Positions 1-7,973 of a stretch of DNA of 64,000 nucleotides are shown one piece after another. The number at the start of each line of letters is the position of its first letter. Position 1 is the stretch's first letter. The DNA comes from JAWKUK01 sp964402175 (GTDB lineage: Bacteria > Planctomycetota > UBA1135 > GCA-002686595). The notes under the pieces were generated by a model. It saw only the letters and a program-made list of their open reading frames with translations, did not search any database and was not told where the DNA came from. The translations under genes were made by a program, and so were the position numbers. The stretch lies in assembly GCA_964402175.1 (NCBI GenBank), contig CAYOBN010000002.1:1-64000 (forward strand), in the 5' to 3' direction.

Positions 1-52
1 GGCGCCGCGCGCCTCGCCGCAAACTCGTACCTGGTACCGTTCGATCACAAAC

Positions 53-1255
53 TCAGCGCTGCTCCAACTGCGCGATCTCGTGCTCCAAACGGACCAACCG
101 CGCGGCAGCGTGTTCGCGCCGACGGATGTCCGTCGCCGCGTCGCGGTCCGCGACCCAGCGTGTGTGCAAGCGCTGCAGCACCGCGCGCGCTTCGCATGGG
201 TTGCCCAACGCGACCTCGACATCGGCGAGCGAGCGCAGCGTCGCCTCGCGATCTTCGCCCAACGCCAGGGCTGCGTACAGGTGCGCACGTGCGTGCAGAT
301 ACGCACGCTCGCGTTCGTGGAACTTCGCGGCGTCGATGTGCGCCGAGGCCTGCGCACGCGGACACGCGAGCCGCGCGATCGCTCGACGCAGCTCTTCGTC
401 GGCCGCATCCGCGCCGCGACTGCGGCGCACTTCGGCCGCATGCCGCAGGACGGCTTCGTCCATGCACGGATAGAGCCGCAGGGCCTCTTCGAGCGCCTGC
501 AACGCAGCGGCGTGTTCTCCGGCGCGCTCGCGTTGCGCGACGAGCTCCAGCGCGACGCGAGCGCGCGGATCGACGACGCGCCACTCGGTGCTGACGGGCG
601 TCAGACGCGCGCCGTGCAGTGTCTGCATTCCGCGGGCGAGCGTATCGCGCGCCGCGGCATCCTCTCCGCTGCGCTCGAGCGCTCGCGACAAGGCGCGCCA
701 CGCTTCGGGATCCGTCGGATCGGCATCGACCGCGCTGCGCAGCACCTGGGCCGCGGCGGCGTGATCGCCGGTGCGCGTCGCCTCCGAAGCGGCCGCCAGC
801 GCGCGATTCGTGACGCTCGGAGGGCGCTCTTCGACGTGGCCCGTGGCGCTGTCGACCTGTCGCTGGCCCCCATCGACCTGCGGGACGACGAACACCGCGC
901 GATCGCCGTCGTCGGACCAGATCACCGCGCGGTCCGGCGCGAGGGTCCCGAGGTCCGAACCCGAAACCAGCCCCGCGAGGTCACCGTCGGCGTCGAGCCA
1001 AACGAGGATCGAGTCCGCGCCGCGCTCGAAGACCACCGCGAGCCCGCGCCGGGCATCACCGAGCGCGTGGCTCGGCGGTCCATGGCGCTCGATGAGCGCA
1101 ACCAACGGATGCGCGGGGTCCGCGCACACCGCCGTCAACAAACGCCGCGTCAACGCTGGCGCCGCGACCCCCTCACAACCCCGCTGCGCTAGAGCCGGCA
1201 CCGCGCCGCTCAGCAGCACGGCCAGGGCGAGCGGACGAAGACCTGTCCTCTGCAA
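53..1255 (-). CDS. Secreted TPR-repeat protein
   Basis: A protein of 400 residues. Residues 1-24 form a signal peptide (basic start, hydrophobic LALAVLLSGAV, AxA cleavage before QRGCEG). A domain of about 100 residues with no recognised relatives follows, then helical repeats with TPR periodicity (for example NRALAAASEATRTGDHAAAA and AWRALSRALERSGEDAAA), typical of a protein-protein scaffold outside the cytoplasm. I chose a TTG start at 1255 because a full AAGGAGGT Shine-Dalgarno sequence lies 5 nt before it; the upstream ATG in the same frame would overlap the divergent lipoprotein gene. Function beyond TPR scaffolding is unknown. Confidence 0.8.
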   Translation of the reverse strand: MQRTGLRPLALAVLLSGAVPALAQRGCEGVAAPALTRRLLTAVCADPAHPLVALIERHGPPSHALGDARRGLAVVFERGADSILVWLDADGDLAGLVSGSDLGTLAPDRAVIWSDDGDRAVFVVPQVDGGQRQVDSATGHVEERPPSVTNRALAAASEATRTGDHAAAAQVLRSAVDADPTDPEAWRALSRALERSGEDAAARDTLARGMQTLHGARLTPVSTEWRVVDPRARVALELVAQRERAGEHAAALQALEEALRLYPCMDEAVLRHAAEVRRSRGADAADEELRRAIARLACPRAQASAHIDAAKFHERERAYLHARAHLYAALALGEDREATLRSLADVEVALGNPCEARAVLQRLHTRWVADRDAATDIRRREHAAARLVRLEHEIAQLEQR

Positions 1256-1285
1256 CCTGCACCTCCTTCGGCCGGAAGCCGGCCG
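1253..1285 (-). promoter_or_regulatory. Shine-Dalgarno plus adjacent hairpin before the TPR gene
   Basis: On the minus strand a perfect 7-bp hairpin (CGGCCGG, loop CTT, CCGGCCG; 1285-1269) abuts a full-length AAGGAGGT Shine-Dalgarno sequence (1268-1261), followed 5 nt later by a TTG codon (1255-1253). The strong ribosome site decides the start. The hairpin touching it could modulate initiation; that part is inference. Confidence 0.6.
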
Positions 1286-1345
1286 TACGGTGCATCGACC
1301 GGGGCCAGGTGAGACCTTGAGCGAATCCCCGCGGGGCCCCGGGCG

Positions 1346-1351
1346 TAGAAT
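1346..1351 (+). promoter_or_regulatory. -10-like element TAGAAT before the lipoprotein gene
   Basis: TAGAAT ends 23 nt before the ATG of the lipoprotein gene. It fits the TANNNT pattern seen before many genes in this window. No convincing -35 lies 16-18 nt upstream (TTGAGC is 23 nt away). Confidence 0.4.
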
Positions 1352-1374
1352 CGGGGGCCATCCCGCCCCGAGCC

Positions 1375-1851
1375 ATGCGACGCACAAACCTCCTCTCCTG
1401 CCGCGCCCTGGCGCTCTCCGCGCTCGTCCTGCCGCTCTTCACCGCCGCCTGCTCGAGCCCGGACCGGGCCCCCGCCGCGCCGCCGATGACCGAAGCAGAG
1501 CAGGCGCGCGCCATCGCGGACGCCAAGGCCAAAGCCCGCGACGCCGCCATCGCGGACCTCTACGAGCAGTGGCGCTACCAGTACGTGCTGTACCGCAAAG
1601 CCGTCGAGACCCAGCGCGAGGCGCAGGCCGCCGCGCCGCCGCCGGCCGACAACGTGCGCTCGCTCGACGAGCTCCTGCGCGACCAGGACCCCGAGTCGAA
1701 CGACCCGGCGCTGAAGTCCCTGCGCGACCGTTGGCTGACCGAGAGCCAGAGCTTCGATCGCCGCCTGCGCGAGCTGCAGAACGACCCGGAGTCCGACCCG
1801 CGCTCGCCGCTCCGCGAAGAGGTGCGCGAGGCGCTTGCGCCCCAACGCTGA
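1375..1851 (+). CDS. Small lipoprotein, helical, unknown function
   Basis: A 158-residue protein with a lipoprotein signal peptide: basic MRR start, hydrophobic stretch ALSALVLPL, and lipobox FTAAC with Cys26 as the lipidated residue. The mature part is highly charged and probably one long helix or coiled coil (EAEQARAIADAKAKARDAAI, then YEQWRYQYVLYRKAVETQRE). I recognise no family. It is divergent from the TPR gene and convergent with the phosphoketolase gene, so it is probably transcribed alone. Confidence 0.75.
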   Translation: MRRTNLLSCRALALSALVLPLFTAACSSPDRAPAAPPMTEAEQARAIADAKAKARDAAIADLYEQWRYQYVLYRKAVETQREAQAAAPPPADNVRSLDELLRDQDPESNDPALKSLRDRWLTESQSFDRRLRELQNDPESDPRSPLREEVREALAPQR

Positions 1852-1888
1852 GCGGTCGACGACTGTGTCGGCGCAGGCGCAGGCGCGT

Positions 1889-4303
1889 TCACTCGCCGGG
1901 TGGACGGGCAGACCAGCGCCAATTGCGCTCTCTGTCGCGATCGACCCCGTGTTCGTGAGCGAACTGCCTGCACTCGAGCTGCAGGTCGCGTAGGCGCTCC
2001 TTCACATGCGCGCCGGACACCTGGAGCCGCGGGACCCGGTCGATGACGTCGATCGCTAGGCTGAAGCGATCCACTTCGTTCTGAATCGCGAGCTCGAGCG
2101 GCGTGTTGATGTTGCCCTTCTCCTTGTAGCCGCGGACATGGAAGTTCGGGTGGTTCCGCCGGCGGTAGGTGAGTCGGTGGATCAACCAGGGATACCCGTG
2201 GAAGTTGAAGATGACGGGCTTGTCGACCGTGAAGAGGGTGTCGAAGTCGCGGTCCGAGAGCCCGTTCGGGTGCTCCTTGGTCGGGGTCAACGTGTAGAGG
2301 TCGACCACGTTCACGAAACGCACCCTCAGGTCTGTGAAGTGCTCGCGCAGCAGCGCTGCTGCGGCAAGCGCTTCTTGGGTGGCGACATCGCCCGCGCTCA
2401 CGAGCACGACATCAGGTTCGAGGCCCTGGTCCGTACTGGCCCAACTCCAGAGGCCGATCCCCTTCGTACAGTGTTTGACCGCAGCATCGAGGTCGAGGTA
2501 CTGCAGGTGCCTCTGTTTGTCGCAGACGATCACGTTGATGGCGTCGGTGCTGCGGAGGCAGCGATCAGCGATCACCAACAGGCAATTGGCGTCCGGCGGC
2601 AGGTAGATGCGTGTGACGTTCGGGCTCTTGTTCAGTACGACGTCCAGGAATCCAGGGTCCTGGTGGCTGAAGCCATTGTGGTCCTGGCGCCAGACCGTTG
2701 AGGTGATGAGGAGATTCAGCGACGAGACTGGCGCCCGCCACGGAATTCCAGCAGAGATATCGAGCCATTTGGCGTGCTGGTTGAACATCGAGTCGATGAC
2801 GTGCACGAAGGCTTCGTAGGTCGAGAAGAAGCCATGCCGCCCGGTGAGCAAGTATCCCTCGAGCCAGCCTTCGAGCGTGTGCTCGGAGAGCATCTCCATG
2901 ACACGTCCGTCCGCAGCAAGGTGGCCGCCCTCATCATCTACGGGGAGGCGCTCGGCCAGCCAGGTCTTGCTGCTTGCTTCGTAGACGGCATCGAGTTTGT
3001 TCGAGGTGGTCTCGTCCGGTCCGAAGACTCGGAAGTTGTCCTGATTCAGGCGCAGGATGTCCCGCAGGAACTCACCCAGGGGGCGTGTATTCTCGTGTTC
3101 TCCGGCCCCAGATGCCGCAACCTGCACTGCGTACTGGCGAAAGTCGGGCAGCTTCAGGGCCTTCCGCAGACGCCCGCCGTTCGCGTGCAGATTGGCGCTC
3201 ATACGTCGCTCGCCGACAGGCGCGAGCGAGCGCAGGCGCTCGATGAGCCGACCGCGTGCGTCGAAGAGCTCCTCCGGTCGGTAACTCGCGAGCCACGCTT
3301 CGAGCGCGCGAAGGCTCTGTGGGTTCTCGCGGACGTCGGCGAGCGGCACTTGATGCGAACGCCATGAACCTTCGACGGTCTTGCCCGCTACCTGCTTCGG
3401 TCCAGTCCAGCCCTTGGGGCTGCGCAATACGATCATCGGCCAACTCGAACGAAGGAGCTCGCCCGTCGTCCGCGCCGCGGCTTGAATGCGCCGAATCTCG
3501 CGCAAGCACTCATCGAGCACCCCCGCCATACGTTGGTGCATGGCGTGGGGATCGTCACCTTCGACGAAGTGGGGCGTCCATCCGTAGCCACGGAACAGAG
3601 CCTCGAGCTCCGTCCGGGGTAGGCGGGCCAAGATCGTGGGGTTGTTGATCTTGTACCCGTTCAAGTGCAGCACGGGCAGGACGGCCCCATCGCGCGCTGG
3701 ATTCAAGAACTTGTTGGAGTGCCAAGCGGTCGCGAGCGGACCAGTCTCGGCCTCTCCGTCGCCGACGACCACGGTCACCAGGAGGTCTGGATTGTCGAAG
3801 GCCGCCCCGAACGCATGGGAGATGCTGTATCCAAGCTCGCCACCCTCGTGGATCGAACCCGGTAGCTCGGGAGTGCAATGGCTACCGATTCCGCCCGGGA
3901 AAGAGAACTCCTTGAAGAACCGACGCAGGCCGTCCAGGTCTTCGCTCTTCTCGGGGTAGACCTCGGAGTACGTTCCCTCCAGATACACTGATGCGAGCAC
4001 ACCCGGTGCGCCGTGCCCTGGACCGGCGAGGAAGATCGCAGCCAGGTCGTGGTTGCGTATCAGCCGATTCAAGTGGGTGTAGACGAAGCTGAGCCCAGGA
4101 CTCGTCCCCCAGTGCCCGAGCAACCGCTGCTTGACGTGCGCGGGCTGTAACGGCTCTCGCAGCAGCGGATTGTCTCGCAGGTAGATCATCCCCGCGGCGA
4201 GGTAGTTGCTCGCACGCCACCAGGCATGGAGATCCGCGACCTCCACGGCGGACAAGGGCGCTTCGGCGCAGGGATCTGTCTCAGACATGTCGCAATCGGT
4301 CAT
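1889..4303 (-). CDS. xfp: Phosphoketolase (xylulose-5-P / fructose-6-P)
   Basis: The 804-residue length matches the phosphoketolase family. It splits xylulose 5-phosphate and/or fructose 6-phosphate with phosphate into acetyl phosphate plus glyceraldehyde 3-phosphate or erythrose 4-phosphate, using thiamine diphosphate. Family signatures include GPGHGAPG near residue 94, the diphosphate-binding GDGEAETGPLATAWHSNK starting near residue 181, and ENTRPLGEF before the second domain. Full length runs from the N-terminal ADLHAWWRASNYL block to a complete C-terminal domain. Initiation could be at 4303 or at an in-frame ATG five codons later (4288); neither has a clear ribosome site. No acetate kinase or phosphotransacetylase gene is adjacent, so the fate of acetyl phosphate is not shown here. 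Confidence 0.95.
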   Translation of the reverse strand: MTDCDMSETDPCAEAPLSAVEVADLHAWWRASNYLAAGMIYLRDNPLLREPLQPAHVKQRLLGHWGTSPGLSFVYTHLNRLIRNHDLAAIFLAGPGHGAPGVLASVYLEGTYSEVYPEKSEDLDGLRRFFKEFSFPGGIGSHCTPELPGSIHEGGELGYSISHAFGAAFDNPDLLVTVVVGDGEAETGPLATAWHSNKFLNPARDGAVLPVLHLNGYKINNPTILARLPRTELEALFRGYGWTPHFVEGDDPHAMHQRMAGVLDECLREIRRIQAAARTTGELLRSSWPMIVLRSPKGWTGPKQVAGKTVEGSWRSHQVPLADVRENPQSLRALEAWLASYRPEELFDARGRLIERLRSLAPVGERRMSANLHANGGRLRKALKLPDFRQYAVQVAASGAGEHENTRPLGEFLRDILRLNQDNFRVFGPDETTSNKLDAVYEASSKTWLAERLPVDDEGGHLAADGRVMEMLSEHTLEGWLEGYLLTGRHGFFSTYEAFVHVIDSMFNQHAKWLDISAGIPWRAPVSSLNLLITSTVWRQDHNGFSHQDPGFLDVVLNKSPNVTRIYLPPDANCLLVIADRCLRSTDAINVIVCDKQRHLQYLDLDAAVKHCTKGIGLWSWASTDQGLEPDVVLVSAGDVATQEALAAAALLREHFTDLRVRFVNVVDLYTLTPTKEHPNGLSDRDFDTLFTVDKPVIFNFHGYPWLIHRLTYRRRNHPNFHVRGYKEKGNINTPLELAIQNEVDRFSLAIDVIDRVPRLQVSGAHVKERLRDLQLECRQFAHEHGVDRDRERNWRWSARPPGE

Positions 4304-4376
4304 CGAAGTGGCGGTTCGGAGGAGCGCCCTCCATGATGGCGCTCGTGGAACGCTCGCGGCTCGCTCAGGGCGCGCC

Positions 4377-5585
4377 TCAGCCGCCGAGAACGAAGTTCAG
4401 CTCCGCGCCGTCGCTGATGCGCGTGCGCACCACGGTCGGCCGTCCGCCGCGCGGCTGAAGCACCGCGGTGTAAGGACCTGCGGGAAGGCGCAGATCGAGC
4501 TGGCCCTCGCGATCGGTTTCGCCCTCGGCGACGCGCTCGAGGGTCGGCTCCGCGAGCAGAGCGACGCGCACGCCCACGAGCGGCTCGTCGTCGCGATCGC
4601 CGACACGCAGCACACACGCGGTGCGCAGGACGTCGCGTTCGAGGGAGAGCGTGAAGAGGCCCCCGGGCCCGGCGTCGGTCTGCACGACCGCGACCTCGAC
4701 GAAACCCGCCGCGGGCACCGTCACTGCGAGCCCGACCGGCGCGGCCTGGAGCGTGCTGCCTGCGCCATCGAGCACCCGCACTTCGAGGTCCGGGAACGAG
4801 AGGTCGTCGTGCCCCCGCGGGTCGCGGCGCAGATCGCTCGCGGGGCGGGGGACGAAGCCTGCAGCGACCGCCGGAGCGGCCGCGCGCAGCGCGCGTTTGT
4901 GTTTCCACCCGCGCTCTGTCGTGGGCTCGGCGCGCAGGATGAGCTCGCTGCCGGGTCGCGCCGCGATGCGGAAGCGCTGGGTGCTCGCCGCGCCGACGCT
5001 GTAACCGAACACCTCGCGCTGGTGCTCGCCGACGACAGCCGCGGTGCGAGGGTCGCGGGTGCGGTACCCCGAGTGGCGCACGACGAGGTAACGGAAGTAA
5101 TGCCGTGCCGCGCCGAGCTCGAGCTCGTACTGGCCTGCGGCGGGCGCCTCGAAGGCGAGGAAGTCGCTGAAGAGCGCCGCGCCTGCGCGCTCGCGCTGCG
5201 CGAGGATCGTGCCCTCTGCATCGCGCACGACGAGCCGCGTCGCGGCATCCCAACCGCGCGCGTAGCCGTAGGCGGTGACCTCGAAGAGCGCGAGCTCGCC
5301 CTCCCGACACTCGAACGGGAAGCGCGCCAGCTGCCCTTCGGCCGTCAGGCGACCCACGGCGTGTCCGTCGCGCGCGAGCGGAGCGGGCGTAGGCTCGGGT
5401 TCACCGACCTCGTGCTCGATGCCAGGCGGGGCCGTGAAGGGACCCTGCGCCGGGCGCGCGTCCGCGACATCGAGCGGCACCGCCGCAGCTTGCACGCTGG
5501 GACCCGCAGCGCAGGCGCCGCCGAGCGCGACCAGAAGGACCACCGAGACCGAACGCTGCCAGGAGAGCTGTGCCACAGTGGCCAT
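4377..5585 (-). CDS. Lipoprotein with PPC-like domains and a carboxypeptidase-regulatory-like C-terminus
   Basis: A 402-residue lipoprotein with lipobox ALGGAC and Cys25. Two beta-rich segments resemble bacterial pre-peptidase C-terminal (PPC) domains: roughly residues 60-160 (HAVGRLTAEGQLARFPFECR to a QYELELGAA strand) and 170-330. The last 80 residues (GVRVALLAEPTLERVAEGET, DLRLPAGPYTAVLQPRGG) look like a carboxypeptidase regulatory or SpaA-type beta sandwich. No catalytic domain is visible, so it is probably a surface or periplasmic binding protein. The ATG at 5585 was chosen because it begins the signal peptide; the longer frame is uncharacteristic sequence. TACCCT directly precedes the ATG, so a GTG three codons in could be the true leaderless start. 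Confidence 0.75.
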   Translation of the reverse strand: MATVAQLSWQRSVSVVLLVALGGACAAGPSVQAAAVPLDVADARPAQGPFTAPPGIEHEVGEPEPTPAPLARDGHAVGRLTAEGQLARFPFECREGELALFEVTAYGYARGWDAATRLVVRDAEGTILAQRERAGAALFSDFLAFEAPAAGQYELELGAARHYFRYLVVRHSGYRTRDPRTAAVVGEHQREVFGYSVGAASTQRFRIAARPGSELILRAEPTTERGWKHKRALRAAAPAVAAGFVPRPASDLRRDPRGHDDLSFPDLEVRVLDGAGSTLQAAPVGLAVTVPAAGFVEVAVVQTDAGPGGLFTLSLERDVLRTACVLRVGDRDDEPLVGVRVALLAEPTLERVAEGETDREGQLDLRLPAGPYTAVLQPRGGRPTVVRTRISDGAELNFVLGG

Positions 5586-5656
5586 AGGGTAGCGCGGCGC
5601 CGCGCTGCGTGTCGAAACCGGCCCGTTCCTCCCCTCGCGCAGGCGCGTGCGAACCG

Positions 5657-5662
5657 TACGCT
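5657..5662 (+). promoter_or_regulatory. -10-like element TACGCT before the AI-2E permease gene
   Basis: TACGCT lies 9 nt before the ATG at 5672, in the divergent spacer between the PPC lipoprotein and permease genes. No Shine-Dalgarno sequence is present, so transcription from here would give a leaderless or nearly leaderless mRNA. Confidence 0.45.
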
Positions 5663-5671
5663 CTGGCAACG

Positions 5672-6712
5672 ATGAAGAAGAAACAGCTCGCGCCGACCGA
5701 GGGCTTCGACGAACAAGTCCGCACCGTCGCATTGATCGTGCTGGCGGTCATCGCGACGGGCGCAGCGCTGCACTGGCTGTCCCCCGTGTTGGTGCCGTTT
5801 GCGCTCGCGCTGTTCCTCTCGATCGCGCTCGCGCCGCTGATCGACGGACTCGCGCGCCGCTGGCGCCTGTCGCGCACGCTCGCGGTCGTCGTCGCGATGC
5901 TCCTGGGGGGAGTCGTTCTGCTGGCGCTCGGTGGCATCGTCGCCCTTTCGGTGCGCGAGTTCAGCGCGTCCTCGGCGATGTATGCACAGAACCTCGAGGC
6001 CCTCGGCATGCGGCTCATGGACCCCTCGGGAACGTACTTCGGGCGCGACCTCGGTCAGCTCGTCGATGGCGCGCTCGAATCGCTCACGGGGACGTTCCAG
6101 GTGGCTTCGGCGGGGCTCCTGGGCGGACTCGGCAGCATCCTCTCGAATGGCTTCAGCGTCTTCATCTTCCTGATGTTCTTGCTGCTGGAGCAACGTCGGC
6201 CGGAGGGCGGCCTCGCGCGCCTGCTCGATGCCCGCGTGCAAGGCTACGTCGCCATCAAGGTCCTGACGTCGGGTGTGACCGGAGCGCTCGTCGGAGCAGC
6301 CCTCGCGCTGCTCGGCATCGACGGCGCGCTTCTCTTCGGTCTACTGACGTTCCTGCTGAACTTCATCCCGACGCTGGGCTCGATCATCGCAGTGCTCTTG
6401 CCGCTGCCGATCGTCCTCGCCGGCGGACACAGCGTGACGGTGATGGTGCTCGCGCTCATGATTCCGACCGCGATCCAGTTCGTCATCGGCCAAGTCTGGG
6501 AGAACAAGAAGCTGGGCGACGAGTTCGATCTGCGCGCGTCGGTGGTGCTGCTCGCGCTCGTGATCTTCGGCCAGATCTTCGGCTTGGTCGGGATGGTTCT
6601 CTCGACGCCGATCACCGCGGTCCTGCGCTCGATCCTCGCCGACTGGCCGCTCACAGCCCCGCTGGCCGCCGCGATGGCCGAGCCGCGCGCAGAGCGCCCG
6701 CCGCGGGCTTGA
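5672..6712 (+). CDS. AI-2E / PerM family transporter
   Basis: A 346-residue polytopic membrane protein of the AI-2E (PerM) family. It has two N-terminal membrane helices (VALIVLAVIATGAALHWLSP and VPFALALFLSIALAPLIDGL), a third helix, an amphipathic middle segment near residues 90-140 and a four-helix C-terminal half containing FNFIPTLGSIIAVLLPLPIV and the late VVLLALVIFGQIFGLVGMVL and STPITAVLRSI segments. Members transport varied small molecules or ions, and the substrate cannot be read from sequence. The start at MKKKQ fits the first helix. It is convergent with the DUF1501 gene and separated from it by 11 nt. Confidence 0.85.
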   Translation: MKKKQLAPTEGFDEQVRTVALIVLAVIATGAALHWLSPVLVPFALALFLSIALAPLIDGLARRWRLSRTLAVVVAMLLGGVVLLALGGIVALSVREFSASSAMYAQNLEALGMRLMDPSGTYFGRDLGQLVDGALESLTGTFQVASAGLLGGLGSILSNGFSVFIFLMFLLLEQRRPEGGLARLLDARVQGYVAIKVLTSGVTGALVGAALALLGIDGALLFGLLTFLLNFIPTLGSIIAVLLPLPIVLAGGHSVTVMVLALMIPTAIQFVIGQVWENKKLGDEFDLRASVVLLALVIFGQIFGLVGMVLSTPITAVLRSILADWPLTAPLAAAMAEPRAERPPRA

Positions 6713-6717
6713 TGTCC

Positions 6718-6733
6718 GCGCGCCTACGCGCGC
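6718..6733. terminator. Short hairpin at a convergent junction
   Basis: GCGCGC, loop CTAC, GCGCGC overlaps the stop codon of the DUF1501 gene and sits 5 nt after the permease stop. It has no U-tract. A weak bidirectional terminator is possible. Confidence 0.3.
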
Positions 6734-7959
6734 AGCGCGGGATGCGCGTTGAACCGCGCACCCAGTACCGCGGCGGCATCGAGACCGAGCCAGCGTTGGA
6801 GCACACCCGCGTACACCGAGCGGAAGTCCACGGTGTGCCGCAGATTCCCGTGCGCATCGAGCTCGGCCAGGTTCGGGGCTGCGCCGTGCAGTCCCGGGAC
6901 GATCCCCGCGCCGAGCGCGAGCTGCAGCGACGCAGCGCCGTGGTCCGTGCCCGCGCGCTCGCCGAAGCCATTCTGTGCGACGCGGCGGCCGAACTCGCTG
7001 ACGGTCAGGACGAGCACGCGCTCGTGCAGCTTGCGCGCGGTGAGCTCGCGCAGGAATGCATCGAGCGCTGCGTCGAGCGTACCCAGCAGGTTCGCGTGGG
7101 GCTCGGCCTGCAGCGCGTGGGTGTCATAACCACCCTGGGCCACGTGAAAGAAGCGCGTCGGCAAGCCCTTGTCGATCACACGCGCGACGAGCTGCAAGTC
7201 GCGCGCGAGCGGGCTGTCCGGCCACTCTACGGCGGGTGTGAAGTCCTCGGCCCGTGCGAGGTCGAGCGCGACTTGTTTTGCGGCGCGCGCGGCGGCGGCG
7301 ACATGGGCGGCGGAGTCCTGCTCTCGAGTGCCGCGGGCGAGCGCTTCCAGGACGCGGCGCCGTGCGCGCTCGTCGGCTTCGTCCGCGTTCGCCGGGGCCA
7401 CGCGCACGGCGGCGTCCGCGAGGCGCGGAACAGCGACGGGCATGCCGCGCACCGCACGCAGCACGCGCGGCGCGACGTCCTGGCCCAGGGCCAAGAGGGT
7501 CAGCGGTGGATACTCGCCTTCGAACGCCGCGTCCGCCGCGCGCCCGAGCCAGCCGGTAGCTGGCAGCGGCGTCGCGGTGGTGCCGGACTGCACGATGTCG
7601 AGGCTCGTGAAGTGCGACAGGTTCGGCTCGGGGTATCCGACGCCTTGGACGACCGCGACGCCGCCTTCGGCGAAGCGCCGCGCGAGCCGCGACAGCGCGG
7701 GATGCCACGCAAAGTGCTCGTCGACGCGGTGCCCGGCGTCCGGGCGCAGCGCGAGGCTCGGACGCAGTCGGTGATAGAGGTCGTCGCCGACCGGCGCGAG
7801 GGTGTTCAACCCGTCGTTGCCGCCGTCGAGCTGCACGATGACCACGCAGCGCTCGGACGCGCTCGGAGCAGCAGTCGCCGCGCGCTGGAGCCACGCGGGC
7901 ACAGCGCTCAAGAGCGCAGCGCGGGTCAGGAGTTCTCTGCGGGTGAGGTGCGGGACCAT
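6724..7959 (-). CDS. DUF1501 family protein (Tat-exported)
   Basis: A 411-residue DUF1501 protein, related to the alkaline phosphatase/sulfatase fold and common in Planctomycetota. The N-terminus carries a twin-arginine-like signal (LTRRELLTRAALL, then PAWLQRAATAA). Family landmarks are VVIVQLDGGNDGLNTLAP, GGVAVVQGVGYPEPNLSHF, GGYDTH and LTVSEFGRRVAQNG followed by GTDHG. The start at MVPHLTRR places the Tat signal at the N-terminus; the upstream extension is a shadow over the neighbouring gene. The DUF1800 gene ends 14 nt upstream, so the two form an operon, the usual arrangement for this pair. The substrate is unknown. Confidence 0.9.
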   Translation of the reverse strand: MVPHLTRRELLTRAALLSAVPAWLQRAATAAPSASERCVVIVQLDGGNDGLNTLAPVGDDLYHRLRPSLALRPDAGHRVDEHFAWHPALSRLARRFAEGGVAVVQGVGYPEPNLSHFTSLDIVQSGTTATPLPATGWLGRAADAAFEGEYPPLTLLALGQDVAPRVLRAVRGMPVAVPRLADAAVRVAPANADEADERARRRVLEALARGTREQDSAAHVAAAARAAKQVALDLARAEDFTPAVEWPDSPLARDLQLVARVIDKGLPTRFFHVAQGGYDTHALQAEPHANLLGTLDAALDAFLRELTARKLHERVLVLTVSEFGRRVAQNGFGERAGTDHGAASLQLALGAGIVPGLHGAAPNLAELDAHGNLRHTVDFRSVYAGVLQRWLGLDAAAVLGARFNAHPALRA

Positions 7960-7973
7960 GGGCGGAACGGCGC

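Noticed and set aside
80..1192. 370-residue open frame on the plus strand
   Set aside because: It is antisense to the TPR protein gene, which has a signal peptide and perfect Shine-Dalgarno. The frame is Arg-rich and featureless, a shadow caused by GC-rich third positions.
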